Positions 41,106 to 49,825 of a DNA stretch of 64,000 nucleotides are shown here, piece by piece. Below the pieces are notes generated by a model. The model was not told the DNA's origin. It did no database searches and was given only the letters and a program-made list of their open reading frames with translations. The stretch spans positions 62,001-126,000 of the forward strand of contig NZ_FPJO01000021.1 of the NCBI RefSeq assembly GCF_900119365.1, given 5' to 3'. Origin of the DNA: Streptomyces atratus. Lineage in GTDB: Bacteria > Actinomycetota > Actinomycetes > Streptomycetales > Streptomycetaceae. Within the stretch, counting starts at the first letter, position 1; each line of letters opens with the position of its first letter. A program made the position numbers and the translations under genes.

Positions 41106-41494
41106 CTACCCCTCCAGGAGAAGCTGCCGCGCGCCCCGCCGGACCACCCCCGGAACCCGTGCCCGCCCAGTGCGGTGCCGCGCTCGTCGAAGATGCCGAT
41201 GTCGAGGGCGTTGCTCTGCGTCCCGGCCGGTACGGGAGTCTTCTCGTACGCGTACGAGACGGCGATCTCCCGCACTCCGCACGGTACTTCGACCGGCAGG
41301 TACACGAAGTCGGGCGACCCGGCCGGCAGGGTGCCGCGCACGGTCCTGGTCCGGTCCGTCCCGTCGTTGCCCCGGTTCGGGGCGGTGGCGTCGGCGAAGC
41401 TCACAGTGCCCAACGTCAGAGCGGTGGCGGCCGTCCCGACGAGAAGGCCGCGCCTGGCCATCGGGTGGCCGTGAGCGGAATGCGATGCGGACAT
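41106..41494 (-). pseudogene. 5' fragment of a CehA/McbA-type (PHP) metallohydrolase
   Basis: ATG at 41494 leads a signal-like start (MSASHSAHGHPMARRGLLVG) and then LPVEVPCGVREIAVSYAYEK, GIFDERGTALGGHGFRGWSGG, the N-terminal beta domain of secreted CehA/McbA-type metallohydrolases. The reading frame loses family similarity after about 41120 and the whole catalytic PHP domain is missing. The break lies right where the unknown membrane gene ends (41094), suggesting an insertion or deletion cut the gene here. Confidence 0.65.
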
Positions 41495-41734
41495 GCGAAG
41501 GGCTCCCCGGGTGTCGCGTGCGGCACAGCGCGTGCGGCAAGGAACGACGCGCACCCGAAACCCTGACGGCCGGCGGTGAACCATGGAAGAACGCCGGGAT
41601 ACCTGAACGGGCCGGTCCCTCAACTCCCCGCTTCCCCCGTCCCCCTGACCTCCCGCATGCTCGGCTTTCCGCACCGCACGGCATACGTTGGGGCCCCAGG
41701 GCCTGTCACCGGATCACGACGGAGGTGTCCTCAT

Positions 41735-42580
41735 ATGCGGATCGCCACAACGATCTTCCTCACCGATGAGACGATCACGCCGCTGCGGCTCGCCCGCGAG
41801 CTCGAACAGCGCGGCTTCGGCGGGCTCTACCTGCCCGAGCACACCCACATCCCGACGAGCAGGGACACCCCCTACCCGATGGGCGGCGAACTCCCGCCCG
41901 AGTACGCCCGCACCCTCGACCCCTTCGTCGCCCTCGCCCAGGCCGCCGCCGTCACCGAGCGCCTCGCACTGGGCACCGGCATCACGCTCGTCGCCCAGCA
42001 CGACCCGATCGGCCTGGCCAAGCAGACCGCGACCCTCGACCACCTCTCCGGCGGCCGGTTCACCCTGGGCGTCGGCTACGGCTGGAACGTCGAGGAGGCC
42101 GCGGACCACGGCGTGGACTGGCCGGCCCGCCGCGACCTCGTCCGCGACCGGATGGCCGTGATGCGCGCCCTGTGGGCGGACGAACCCACGGCGTACGAAG
42201 GAGAGTTCGGCTCGGTCCGGGCCAGCCACGCGTACCCGAAGCCGGTCCAGGAGCCCCGCGGCCCGGTGAACGGCCCGCGCACCCTGATCGGCGGCGCGGC
42301 GGGCCCCAAGCTGTTCGCCCACATCGCGCAGTACGCCGACGGCTGGCTCCCCATCGGCGGCCGGGGCCTGACCGAGTCCGTACCGAAGCTCCGTGAAGCC
42401 TGGGAGGCGGCGGGCCGCGACCCGAAGCACCTCCAGGTCGTCCCGTACGCGGTCCTCCCGAGCGCGGGCAAGCTGGTGCACTACGCGGACCTGGGCATCG
42501 AGGAGGTCGTGCTGCAGCTGCCCCCGGCGGACGAACCGGAGGTCCTGCGCGCGTTGGACGGCTATGCGCAGTACCTCTGA
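41735..42580 (+). CDS. LLM-class F420-dependent oxidoreductase
   Basis: 281 residues. LYLPEHTHIPTSRDTPYPMGGELP, GTGITLVAQHDPIGLAKQTATLDHLSGGRFTLGVGYGWNVEE and GGAAGPKLFAHIAQYADGWLP are standard for the actinobacterial TIGR-type F420 LLM subfamily. ATG at 41735 with GGAGGTG. Stands alone. Substrate unknown; typical members reduce or oxidise C=C or alcohol groups. Confidence 0.87.
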   Translation: MRIATTIFLTDETITPLRLARELEQRGFGGLYLPEHTHIPTSRDTPYPMGGELPPEYARTLDPFVALAQAAAVTERLALGTGITLVAQHDPIGLAKQTATLDHLSGGRFTLGVGYGWNVEEAADHGVDWPARRDLVRDRMAVMRALWADEPTAYEGEFGSVRASHAYPKPVQEPRGPVNGPRTLIGGAAGPKLFAHIAQYADGWLPIGGRGLTESVPKLREAWEAAGRDPKHLQVVPYAVLPSAGKLVHYADLGIEEVVLQLPPADEPEVLRALDGYAQYL

Positions 42581-42594
42581 ACGACCGCCCCGGC

Positions 42595-42661
42595 GGGCAC
42601 GGGCACGGGCACGGGCACGGCCACGGGCACGGGCACGGGCACGGCCACGACCCCGGCCACG
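42595..42661. repeat. GGGCAC/GGCCAC hexanucleotide tandem repeat
   Basis: About ten copies of GGGCAC with every fourth unit GGCCAC, then decaying copies; non-coding, between the LLM gene and the penicillin-binding protein gene. Likely slippage-prone; no function seen. Confidence 0.8.
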
Positions 42662-42753
42662 GCCCGGTTGATTGCGGGTGCAACCATTTGCCCGTAGTCG
42701 GCATCTTCCTCAGTTAAGGATCACATGCGGGTGAGTACGGGAGTGGATCGAGG

Positions 42754-44235
42754 ATGAACAGGCCGTTGCGGCACATAGCCATATTCTGCGGGCTGCTGGT
42801 GATGGCGCTGCTGCTGCGGGCGAACTGGCTCCAGTACGTCCAGAGCGAGCCCCTGGCCACTCATGAGAAGAACCGCCGGGTGAAGATCACCCAGTTCGCC
42901 ACCCCGCGCGGCGACATCGTCGTGGGCAGCGACGCGATCACCGGTTCCAAGGCGGTCGACGGGACGGACTTCAAGTACAAGCGGACCTTCAAGCAGGGCC
43001 CGATGTACGCCCCCGTCACCGGATACGCCTCCCAGTCGCAGGGCATGTCCCTCCTGGAGAAGACGTACGACAGCATCCTCAGCGGCCAGGACGACCGCTT
43101 CGCGTTCCGGCACGCCAAGGACATCATCACCGGCGAGCAGCGGCGCGGCGGCGATGTGATCACCACGATCGACCCGAAGGCGCAGAAGGCCGGTTACAAG
43201 GGACTGACCGACCTCGGCGCGCGGGGCGCGGTCGTCGCGCTGGAACCGAGCACGGGGAAGGTCCTGGCCCTCGTCTCCACCCCCTCGTACGATCCGTCCG
43301 TCTTCGCCGGGAACTCGTTCAAGGAGGGGGACAAGTTCCAGGCGCTCGTCAAGGACAAGAGCAAGCCGCTGGCCAACCGCCCGCTGCGGGAGACCTTCCC
43401 GCCCGGCTCGACGTTCAAGATCCTCACGGCGGCCGCGGCCCTGGAGAACGGCGTGGTCACCGATGTCGACGCGCGGTCCGACGCCGTCTCCCCGTACCCC
43501 CTGCCGCTCTCCACGAACAAGATCGGCAGCGAGGCCGGCGACGCGGTGTGCAACAAGGCGTCCATGAAGACCGCGATGCAGTACTCCTGCAACAACGTCT
43601 TCCTCGACGCGGCGTCCAAGGTCGGTGCCGAGAAGATGCGGGAGACCGCGGAGAAGTTCGGCTTCAACGCCGATGTCTACTCCGAGGAGTTCGGCGACAT
43701 GCTCGCCACCAAGAGCCTCTACCCGAAGGAACTGGACAAGCCCGGGACCGCGCTGACGGGCATGGGGCAGGGCAGCCTCACCAGCACGCCGATGCAGATG
43801 GCGATGGTGACGGCCGCCCTCGCCAACGACGGCAAGCTGATGCAGCCGTACATCGTGGACGAGCTGCGCGGCCCCGACCTGTCGGTCCTGGAGAAGAATG
43901 AGCCGACGCTCAAGAGCCAGGCCGTGTCCGAGGAGACGGCGAAGAAGGTCCAGGAAATGATGGAGTTCACGGCCAAGGAGGGCAGCGCCCAGCGCGCCCT
44001 CATCGACGGTGTCACGGTCGGCGGCAAGACCGGGACGGCGCAGCGCGGTGTCAACGTGAAGGACGAGGTGCCGTACGGCTGGTTCGTCTCGTACGGCAAG
44101 TCCGGCGACAAGTCGGTGGCGGTCGCGGTGTTCATCGACCCGACGGCCATGGACATCTCCCGGTCCGACATCTCCGGTGGCCGGCTGGGTGCGCCGATCG
44201 CGAAGAGCGTGATGAAGGCGGTACTGGGCAAGTAG
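42754..44235 (+). CDS. Class B penicillin-binding protein (PbpA type)
   Basis: 493 residues, short class B transpeptidase. One N-terminal anchor helix (residues 7-24), the PBP dimerisation part, then active-site motifs S219-T-F-K, S278-C-N and K425-T-G. It cross-links peptidoglycan on the outer face. Unlike the housekeeping pbpA, no rodA/ftsW gene is adjacent, so this is a paralogue. ATG at 42754. Promoter region 42662-42753 contains an A/T-rich stretch. Confidence 0.9.
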   Translation: MNRPLRHIAIFCGLLVMALLLRANWLQYVQSEPLATHEKNRRVKITQFATPRGDIVVGSDAITGSKAVDGTDFKYKRTFKQGPMYAPVTGYASQSQGMSLLEKTYDSILSGQDDRFAFRHAKDIITGEQRRGGDVITTIDPKAQKAGYKGLTDLGARGAVVALEPSTGKVLALVSTPSYDPSVFAGNSFKEGDKFQALVKDKSKPLANRPLRETFPPGSTFKILTAAAALENGVVTDVDARSDAVSPYPLPLSTNKIGSEAGDAVCNKASMKTAMQYSCNNVFLDAASKVGAEKMRETAEKFGFNADVYSEEFGDMLATKSLYPKELDKPGTALTGMGQGSLTSTPMQMAMVTAALANDGKLMQPYIVDELRGPDLSVLEKNEPTLKSQAVSEETAKKVQEMMEFTAKEGSAQRALIDGVTVGGKTGTAQRGVNVKDEVPYGWFVSYGKSGDKSVAVAVFIDPTAMDISRSDISGGRLGAPIAKSVMKAVLGK

Positions 44236-44417
44236 CCCGTGACCGGAACCGAAATTCCTCGGGTGGCCCGGGACGCGTGTGCGATGATCACGTGCGCTCA
44301 TCTTTACGAGTCGCGCACATCTCGCTTGTGTCCCGGGCCGTCCCGCGTTCCCGCGCTTGCGCGTCGTTCGTGAAGCCCCCGGCAGAAGCGCACACTTCAC
44401 CGGTCCGGGGGAGCGGA

Positions 44418-47400
44418 ATGCCCAACCATCCACGCACGGCGGCGAGATCCGGGAGATCAGGCAGATCGGCGGCGTACGCCACGCTGTTGCTCGCGCTGTC
44501 GGTCCTGCTCTCGCTGCTGATACCCGCGAGCGCCGCGCAGGCGTACGCCCCCGCAGCGACGGCGGCCGATGCCCCGGCCGACGAGGACTGTGCCGCCCTG
44601 CCGCTCTCCGGCTTCGGTGAGGCCGCCCCGGCGGAGGGCAAGCCGACGATCCCGGGCGACGGCACGGCCTGCTTCACGTTCACGGCCGGGGCCGCCGGGC
44701 TGCACAAGGTCGTGCTCGTCGGCGGCGCCAACGCCGGCACGTACACCCATGTCTACGACGGCGGGACGGAGATCGACTGCTACGACCCCGAGTGGGGCGC
44801 CGGCTGGTGCCGACTGCCCCGCTCGGGCGACTTCACGCTCCGGCTGTTCAACGACTGGTCCGAGCCGAGCAGGCCCACTGTCGCCGTCGTCCCCCTCGCC
44901 ACCACCGAGGGCTGCGCGCCCGAGATCGGCACGTCCTGGGACACCGCACCCGTCGTCGGCTCGGCGGCCGGGCCGACGGCCATCCAGTGCCAGCCGTTCG
45001 CGGGCAAGCCGGGTGAGCGGATCACCAACAAGATCAGGCCGTCCGCATACGGCCAGAGCCTGTCGTGGATCACCGACGAGACCGGCGCCCGGATCTGCCC
45101 GCACTTCAACGAGGACAACAGCGAGGGCTGCGTACTGCCCGGCGACGGCCCGTACCGGGTCCTCTCGCAGGTCAGCGAGGCCGAGCACGGCTTCCCCGCC
45201 GAGTACACCCTCGCCGTCCGCCGAATCTCCGACCCGGCCGGCTGCACCCGCCCCGCGCTGAACGGATACAACTCCGGCCCCACCGCCGCCGATCCGGCCC
45301 ACGGATGCCGGACCTTCACCGCCCCGGCCGCCGGACGCTACGACGCGTACGCCGTCCACGACGGCGTACGGTCCGTGCTCGCCGTGTACGACCGGGACGG
45401 AAAGACCGCCTGCGCCACCTGGGACGTCTGCACCCTCCCCGCCGCCGGTGACTACACCGTCTTCACCGACGCCCCCACCCTCGTCATCGACCACTCCGCC
45501 ACCACCGGCTGCGAGCCGGTCGAACTCGGCGTGCACCGCTCCGAGTTCACCGTCGGCGGCGAGATCGACTGCCTGTCCCTGCCGCTCCCCGAGGGCGCCC
45601 GGCTGGCGGTGCTCGAGGCTCTCTACGGGCCCGCGCCCCACCCGGACGTGACCCTCGTCGACGCCGACGGCATCCAGCGCTGCGACCCGTCCCGCCTCAC
45701 CGACGGGACCTGCGGACTCACCGGCAAGGCCCCGTTCCGGGCCCTGGTCTCCACCGACAGCGAGTCGAAGCCGACCGGCCCGTACACCCTCGTCCTGCAC
45801 CGCACCGACGCGGCGGCCGACTGCCCGGCCCTCCCGGCGGGCGACTTCACCGCGACCGGCCCCACCGCCCGCGTCACCACCGGTGACGGCGTCTTCTCGC
45901 GCTGCCTGAGCATTCCGGCGAACGACCACAGCACCCAGGAGAACATCCAGCTCCAGGCGGAACCCGGCACCACGGCCCTCGCCCAGTTCACCGTCCTGGA
46001 CGTCCAGGGCAAGCAGATCTGCTCGGCCCGCGCCTCCGTCTCCAGCTGGACGACCTGCGCGCTGACCCCGGGTGTCGCCCACACCGTGCTGGTCACCGGC
46101 CGCGACACCCCCGCCGAGTACATCCTGGCCCGCCGCGACGTCACCGCGACCGCCAAGGGCTGCACCGCGAACCCGGCGACGAAGCCCGGCGGCCCCTCCG
46201 CCGGCGGCACCATGGGCGCCCCCGGCGAGCTGCGCTGCCGCCAGGTCACCACCGCCGACGCCAAGGACACCCTGCACATCGACGTCCGCGACCCGCTCGG
46301 CACCGCCAACGTGGTGGTGTACGGCGCCGACGGCACCCCGCACTGCAACAAGAACCAGGCGTGCGCCGTCACCGGCTCCACCCACTACCAGGTCCTGGTC
46401 ACCGTCCCCGCGACGCTGAAGGCCCCCGACTCGTACCGCTTCGACGCCCTGCGCATCGCGGGCCCGGACGGACCGGCCGCCGAGTGCGAGAAGGTCGCGA
46501 GCATCGCGTACGGCTACGGCCCGGTCACCGGCACCCTCGACGAGGAGCACACCGCCGTCTGCGCCGCGCTGCCCACCGCGTACAGCGACCGCTTCACGAT
46601 GGACATCAGCGACACGACCGGTGCCACCGATACGGCGGTGCCCGCGCTGTACGACCCGAGCCTCGACAACGGCTGCACGTACTCCACCTCCAGCGGCTAC
46701 TCGTGCAGGGTGATCGAGAGCTACTCCAGGGAGCTCACTCCGAGCATCCTGGTCCTCTCCCTGCCGGAGAAGGCCTCGCGGACCTCGTACAAGGCCGAGG
46801 CGGTCTGCCCGGGGCTCTGCGGCATGGAGCGGGTGACCGTCACGAAGCTCACCCCGGCCACCGGCGCCTCCGGTGCGAGGACGACGGTCACGGTCACCGG
46901 CACGGCCCTGCACAAGGACCACCGCCTCGTGCTGCGGAACTCCGGCCGGGAGATCACCGGGACCACGGTCTCCGTCTCGCCCGACCGCCGCACCCTGACC
47001 GCCGAGCTGGACCTGACCGGCGCGGCCGAGGGCGCCTGGAGCGCGAGCGTCATCACCCACAACGGCGGGGAGTACTCGCGGGGCGACTTCACCGTCACCT
47101 CGGCCCCGCTCCGCAACAGCGCACCGCCGACCATCGGCACCACCGCCCGCGTCGGCGACCGCCTCACCGCGGCCCCCGGCACCTGGGCCCCCGCCCCGAC
47201 CTCGTACGCCTACCAGTGGAACGCCGACGGGCAGCCGATCACCGGGGCCACCGCCGCCGCGTACACCGTCCCGGTCTCGCTGCTCGGCAAGAAGATCGGC
47301 GTCACCGTCACGGCCCGCCGCACCGGCACGGCGGACGTCCCGGCCACCTCGGCGGCGCTCACGGTCGCCAAGGGCGCGGCGCCCAGGGTGACGACCACCC

Positions 47401-47924
47401 CGAACATCACCGGCACCATGAAGGTCGGCGCCAAGCTGACCACCACGAACGGCAGTTGGATGCCCGTCGCCACCTCCTACGGCTACCAGTGGAAGGCCGA
47501 CGGCAAGGCCATCAAGGGCGCGACGGCGTCGACGTACACCGTCCCGGCGTCGCTGCTCGGCAAGTACCTCACCATCACCGTCACGGCCCACCGCACCGGT
47601 CACGCCGACGGTTTCGCGACGCCCGCCTCGGTGAGGGTCGCCAAGGGCAGTGCGCCCAAGGCCACCAAGCAGCCCACGATCTCCGGCACCGCGAAGGTGG
47701 GCCGCACCCTCAAGGCCGCCCACGGCACCTGGACGCCCACCCCGACCTCGTACGGCTACCAGTGGTACGCGAACGGCAAGGCGATCTCCGGCGCGACCAA
47801 GTCCTCGCTGACGCTCAAGTCCGCCCAGCGCGGCAAGAAGATCACCGTGAAGGTGACCGCCCGCCGCACCGGCCACGCCAGTGGTACCGCCACCAGCAAG
47901 GCGACCAAGGCGGTTGCCCGCTGA
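44418..47924 (+). CDS. Very large secreted repeat protein with IPT and Ig-like domains
   Basis: 1168 residues. Signal peptide about residues 1-43 (LLLALSVLLSLLIPASAAQA). Residues about 50-800 hold seven diverged repeats of roughly 110 residues, each starting with a Cys followed by ~25-30 residues to a second Cys and a TFTA/SLPL strand (for example GCTRPALNGYNSGP ... CRTFTAPAAGRYD), as in pre-peptidase-like beta domains. Residues 806-890 form an IPT/TIG fold (KLTPATGASGARTTVTVTGTAL). Residues about 895-1168 are three Ig-like repeats with TSYGYQWxADGxxIxGAT. ATG 44418 with GGGGGAG. Likely a cell-surface adhesin or shield; no catalytic domain. Confidence 0.8.
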   Translation: MPNHPRTAARSGRSGRSAAYATLLLALSVLLSLLIPASAAQAYAPAATAADAPADEDCAALPLSGFGEAAPAEGKPTIPGDGTACFTFTAGAAGLHKVVLVGGANAGTYTHVYDGGTEIDCYDPEWGAGWCRLPRSGDFTLRLFNDWSEPSRPTVAVVPLATTEGCAPEIGTSWDTAPVVGSAAGPTAIQCQPFAGKPGERITNKIRPSAYGQSLSWITDETGARICPHFNEDNSEGCVLPGDGPYRVLSQVSEAEHGFPAEYTLAVRRISDPAGCTRPALNGYNSGPTAADPAHGCRTFTAPAAGRYDAYAVHDGVRSVLAVYDRDGKTACATWDVCTLPAAGDYTVFTDAPTLVIDHSATTGCEPVELGVHRSEFTVGGEIDCLSLPLPEGARLAVLEALYGPAPHPDVTLVDADGIQRCDPSRLTDGTCGLTGKAPFRALVSTDSESKPTGPYTLVLHRTDAAADCPALPAGDFTATGPTARVTTGDGVFSRCLSIPANDHSTQENIQLQAEPGTTALAQFTVLDVQGKQICSARASVSSWTTCALTPGVAHTVLVTGRDTPAEYILARRDVTATAKGCTANPATKPGGPSAGGTMGAPGELRCRQVTTADAKDTLHIDVRDPLGTANVVVYGADGTPHCNKNQACAVTGSTHYQVLVTVPATLKAPDSYRFDALRIAGPDGPAAECEKVASIAYGYGPVTGTLDEEHTAVCAALPTAYSDRFTMDISDTTGATDTAVPALYDPSLDNGCTYSTSSGYSCRVIESYSRELTPSILVLSLPEKASRTSYKAEAVCPGLCGMERVTVTKLTPATGASGARTTVTVTGTALHKDHRLVLRNSGREITGTTVSVSPDRRTLTAELDLTGAAEGAWSASVITHNGGEYSRGDFTVTSAPLRNSAPPTIGTTARVGDRLTAAPGTWAPAPTSYAYQWNADGQPITGATAAAYTVPVSLLGKKIGVTVTARRTGTADVPATSAALTVAKGAAPRVTTTPNITGTMKVGAKLTTTNGSWMPVATSYGYQWKADGKAIKGATASTYTVPASLLGKYLTITVTAHRTGHADGFATPASVRVAKGSAPKATKQPTISGTAKVGRTLKAAHGTWTPTPTSYGYQWYANGKAISGATKSSLTLKSAQRGKKITVKVTARRTGHASGTATSKATKAVAR

Positions 47925-47939
47925 CGTAGTCGAGCTGAA

Positions 47940-47989
47940 CGCAAGGGCCGGGCGACCCGCACCAGACGGTGCGGCGCCCGGCCCTTGCG
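47940..47989 (+). terminator. Hairpin after the large secreted protein
   Basis: 15-base arms starting CGCAAGGGCCGGGCG with the complementary strand at 47975-47989, enclosing an inner GCACC / GGTGC stem. 15 bases behind the stop. Confidence 0.75.
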
Positions 47990-48072
47990 CGTACGGGCGC
48001 CCGGCGTTCGCGGCCTGTTGCCGAACGTCAGTGGGGCATCAGTGGAGCATCAGCGGGATTGGTCATCATGTG

Positions 48073-48116
48073 GCCGCTGCGATCGTCGGCCCCCGTGGGC
48101 AGACGATCGCAGCGGC
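48073..48116. promoter_or_regulatory. 15-base perfect hairpin in the leader of the RlpA-like gene
   Basis: GCCGCTGCGATCGTC at 48073-48087 pairs fully with GACGATCGCAGCGGC at 48102-48116 (14-base loop). The stem ends 86 bases ahead of the start codon. No T-run follows. Could be a termination/antitermination or riboswitch-type structure. Confidence 0.5.
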
Positions 48117-48202
48117 GTGGTTGCGAGGAAAGTTCATGGCATCCCCCGCCGCGAATGCTTCGCATACGCGTCGTCCGGAATGTGACATTCAGAGAGGGCA
48201 CG

Positions 48203-48847
48203 TTGAGAGCAAAGATCGCCAAAATCGCGGCGGCCACACTGCTGGCCGTCGGCTCCGCCGCCGTGATCGTCGCCACCGCCTCCGCCTCGGAGGACACCGA
48301 GACCCCCGTCCCGGCATCGAGCGCTTCAGGGCAACCGGAACCCGCCCCCACCCTGACCGAGTCACCCCGTTCCACGCTCGCCCCGGAACCGGGCAGCACA
48401 ACGGCATCACCTCCGGAGCCGGGCAGCACCACGACGCCGCCCCCGGATCAGAGCAGGACAACGGAACCGCCCCCGGAGCCGGGCCAGACGACGACACCGC
48501 CTCCGGAGCAGGGCGAGTCACCGGAACAGCCGTCGCAGAGCTACAGCGGAGCAGCGAGTTTCTTCAGCGCCAACGGGGTGCCGGGGGCGTGCGGCCAAGC
48601 CATCAGGGACAGCGATTTCGTTGTTGCGCTCGACCACCGCATGTTCGGATCCGGATCATCCGAGTCTCCTCAGTGCGGCAGGAAGGTCGTGGTCACGCAC
48701 AACGGAAAGTCCATAACCGCGACGGTCCTTGACGCGAGCCCAAGTACTTCGGACATGTACGGCCTCGATCTGACGCCAGGCGCATACGAGGCGCTGGCCT
48801 CCCTCGACCAGGGGACGATCGACGTCACCTGGCGTTTCGTGGAGTAG
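48203..48847 (+). CDS. Secreted RlpA/expansin-like (double-psi beta-barrel) protein
   Basis: 214 residues. Signal peptide (residues 1-28), Pro/Thr/Glu-rich linker with near-repeats PPPEPGxTTT at residues 65-105, then a C-terminal double-psi barrel: SGAASFFSANGVPGACGQAI, SDFVVALDHRMF, CGRKVVVTHNGKS, DMYGLDLTPGAYEAL and GTIDVTWRF. These are the blocks of barwin/RlpA-like wall-binding proteins, with the catalytic-type Asp in GLDLTPGAY. TTG at 48203 after GAGAGGG is the best start; no ATG fits. Probably binds or cuts cell-wall polymers outside the cell. Confidence 0.8.
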   Translation: MRAKIAKIAAATLLAVGSAAVIVATASASEDTETPVPASSASGQPEPAPTLTESPRSTLAPEPGSTTASPPEPGSTTTPPPDQSRTTEPPPEPGQTTTPPPEQGESPEQPSQSYSGAASFFSANGVPGACGQAIRDSDFVVALDHRMFGSGSSESPQCGRKVVVTHNGKSITATVLDASPSTSDMYGLDLTPGAYEALASLDQGTIDVTWRFVE

Positions 48848-49155
48848 TCGGCTCGCTCCTGAGTAGAGGTTTTCGGTAGGTCTCACGCGGCGGGGCCCGG
48901 TCGGCCGGGTCCCGCCGTGCGGATTTCGGGGTGGCCGGAAGCTCTCGGGCTTCGCCGCGGCCGGTCGCGCCGCCGGGGAAGCAATCAGCGGCACAGCGGC
49001 ATCGGTATGGATATGCACGGAATGGCTTCTTTGTACCCGACCGGACCTGTGGCGTCACGCCCTGGACTTGCCCGAAATGACAGGTATGGGGCCCGTCGGT
49101 ACGTTCGCCGCAGGTCGGCCGTCCGGCCGACGTCTCTGAGACGGAGAGAAGTGAC
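48848..49155. other. 308-base gap with a dyad before the next gene
   Basis: No gene seen. Contains GTCGGCCG-TC-CGGCCGAC at 49114-49131, immediately before the ribosome-site region of the secreted protein at 49156. Confidence 0.4.
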
Positions 49156-49779
49156 ATGCCCTCGCGTACCTTCACGGTGGCCGCCGCCGTAGTCAGCACA
49201 GCGGTCCTTGCCACCGGCATCACCTATGCCTCGACCGACAGATCCACCCAGGCCGAACCGGCCACCGAGCGGGCCGAGCAGCCCGCCCACCGGGCCGCCC
49301 CGCCCGCCCGGCAGGCCGCCCCCGCACCGGCCCCCCTCGGCAGTGAGAGCGGAACGGAGAGCAAGGGGGACAAGGGCGGCGACGACGAGGGCTCCGACCG
49401 CGGCGGGCGCGACGACGAGGACGGCGGCCGGGGCGGGCGCGACGACGAGGGCTCGGACCGGGGCGGGCGCGACCGCGGCTACGACCGGAAGAAGGAGGAG
49501 AGGATCTACTTCAACGAACGGGAGTACTCCGCCTATCCGGGAGGCTGCGTCCCTGCGGCCAGCGGGCTGGGATCGAGCAGCTTCAGCATCTACAACGACA
49601 GCCGGCATGCGGTCGAGGTCTTTCGGGGGTTCGCCTGTGACGGCGGTTCTCCGGTCGCCACGGTCGGCCCCTACGGCAGCACCTACGGTGTCGTGACCCC
49701 TACCGTTCGAGGCGGCGGGTTCATCGACAACGGCGTCGTGGGCAGCTTCCGGGTGATCGGCCACGACGAGGAGTGGTGA
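49156..49779 (+). CDS. Secreted protein with charged Gly/Arg/Asp repeat linker
   Basis: 207 residues. Signal peptide (about residues 1-27), Ala/Pro-rich stretch, a tandem acidic/RGG region at residues 75-108 (DDEGSDRGGRD, DDEDGGRGGRD, DDEGSDRGGRD), then a compact C-terminal domain from about residue 117 with FNEREYSAYPGGCVP and CDGGSP, two Cys. ATG follows a purine-rich GAGACGGAGAGAAG. Family unknown. The C-terminal domain suggests a small beta-sandwich displayed on the surface. Confidence 0.65.
   Translation: MPSRTFTVAAAVVSTAVLATGITYASTDRSTQAEPATERAEQPAHRAAPPARQAAPAPAPLGSESGTESKGDKGGDDEGSDRGGRDDEDGGRGGRDDEGSDRGGRDRGYDRKKEERIYFNEREYSAYPGGCVPAASGLGSSSFSIYNDSRHAVEVFRGFACDGGSPVATVGPYGSTYGVVTPTVRGGGFIDNGVVGSFRVIGHDEEW
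49380..49475. repeat. Tandem coding repeats for the DDEGSDRGGRD units
   Basis: Three near-identical units of about 30-33 bases (gacgacgagggctcsgaccg-type) encode the RGG/acid repeat. In-frame length variation is expected here. Confidence 0.7.
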
Positions 49780-49825
49780 CGGCCCGGAGCACCGCGAGAC
49801 ACGGGAAGCGGCGGGCCGGGAACTC

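Noticed and set aside
42595..42661. Repeat looked at as a possible CRISPR array
   Set aside because: 6-base units with no spacers; simple tandem repeat.
44457..47876. 1139-codon minus-strand frame opposite the large secreted protein
   Set aside because: Gly/Arg/Val-rich shadow of a repeat-rich gene; no independent start, ribosome site or motif.
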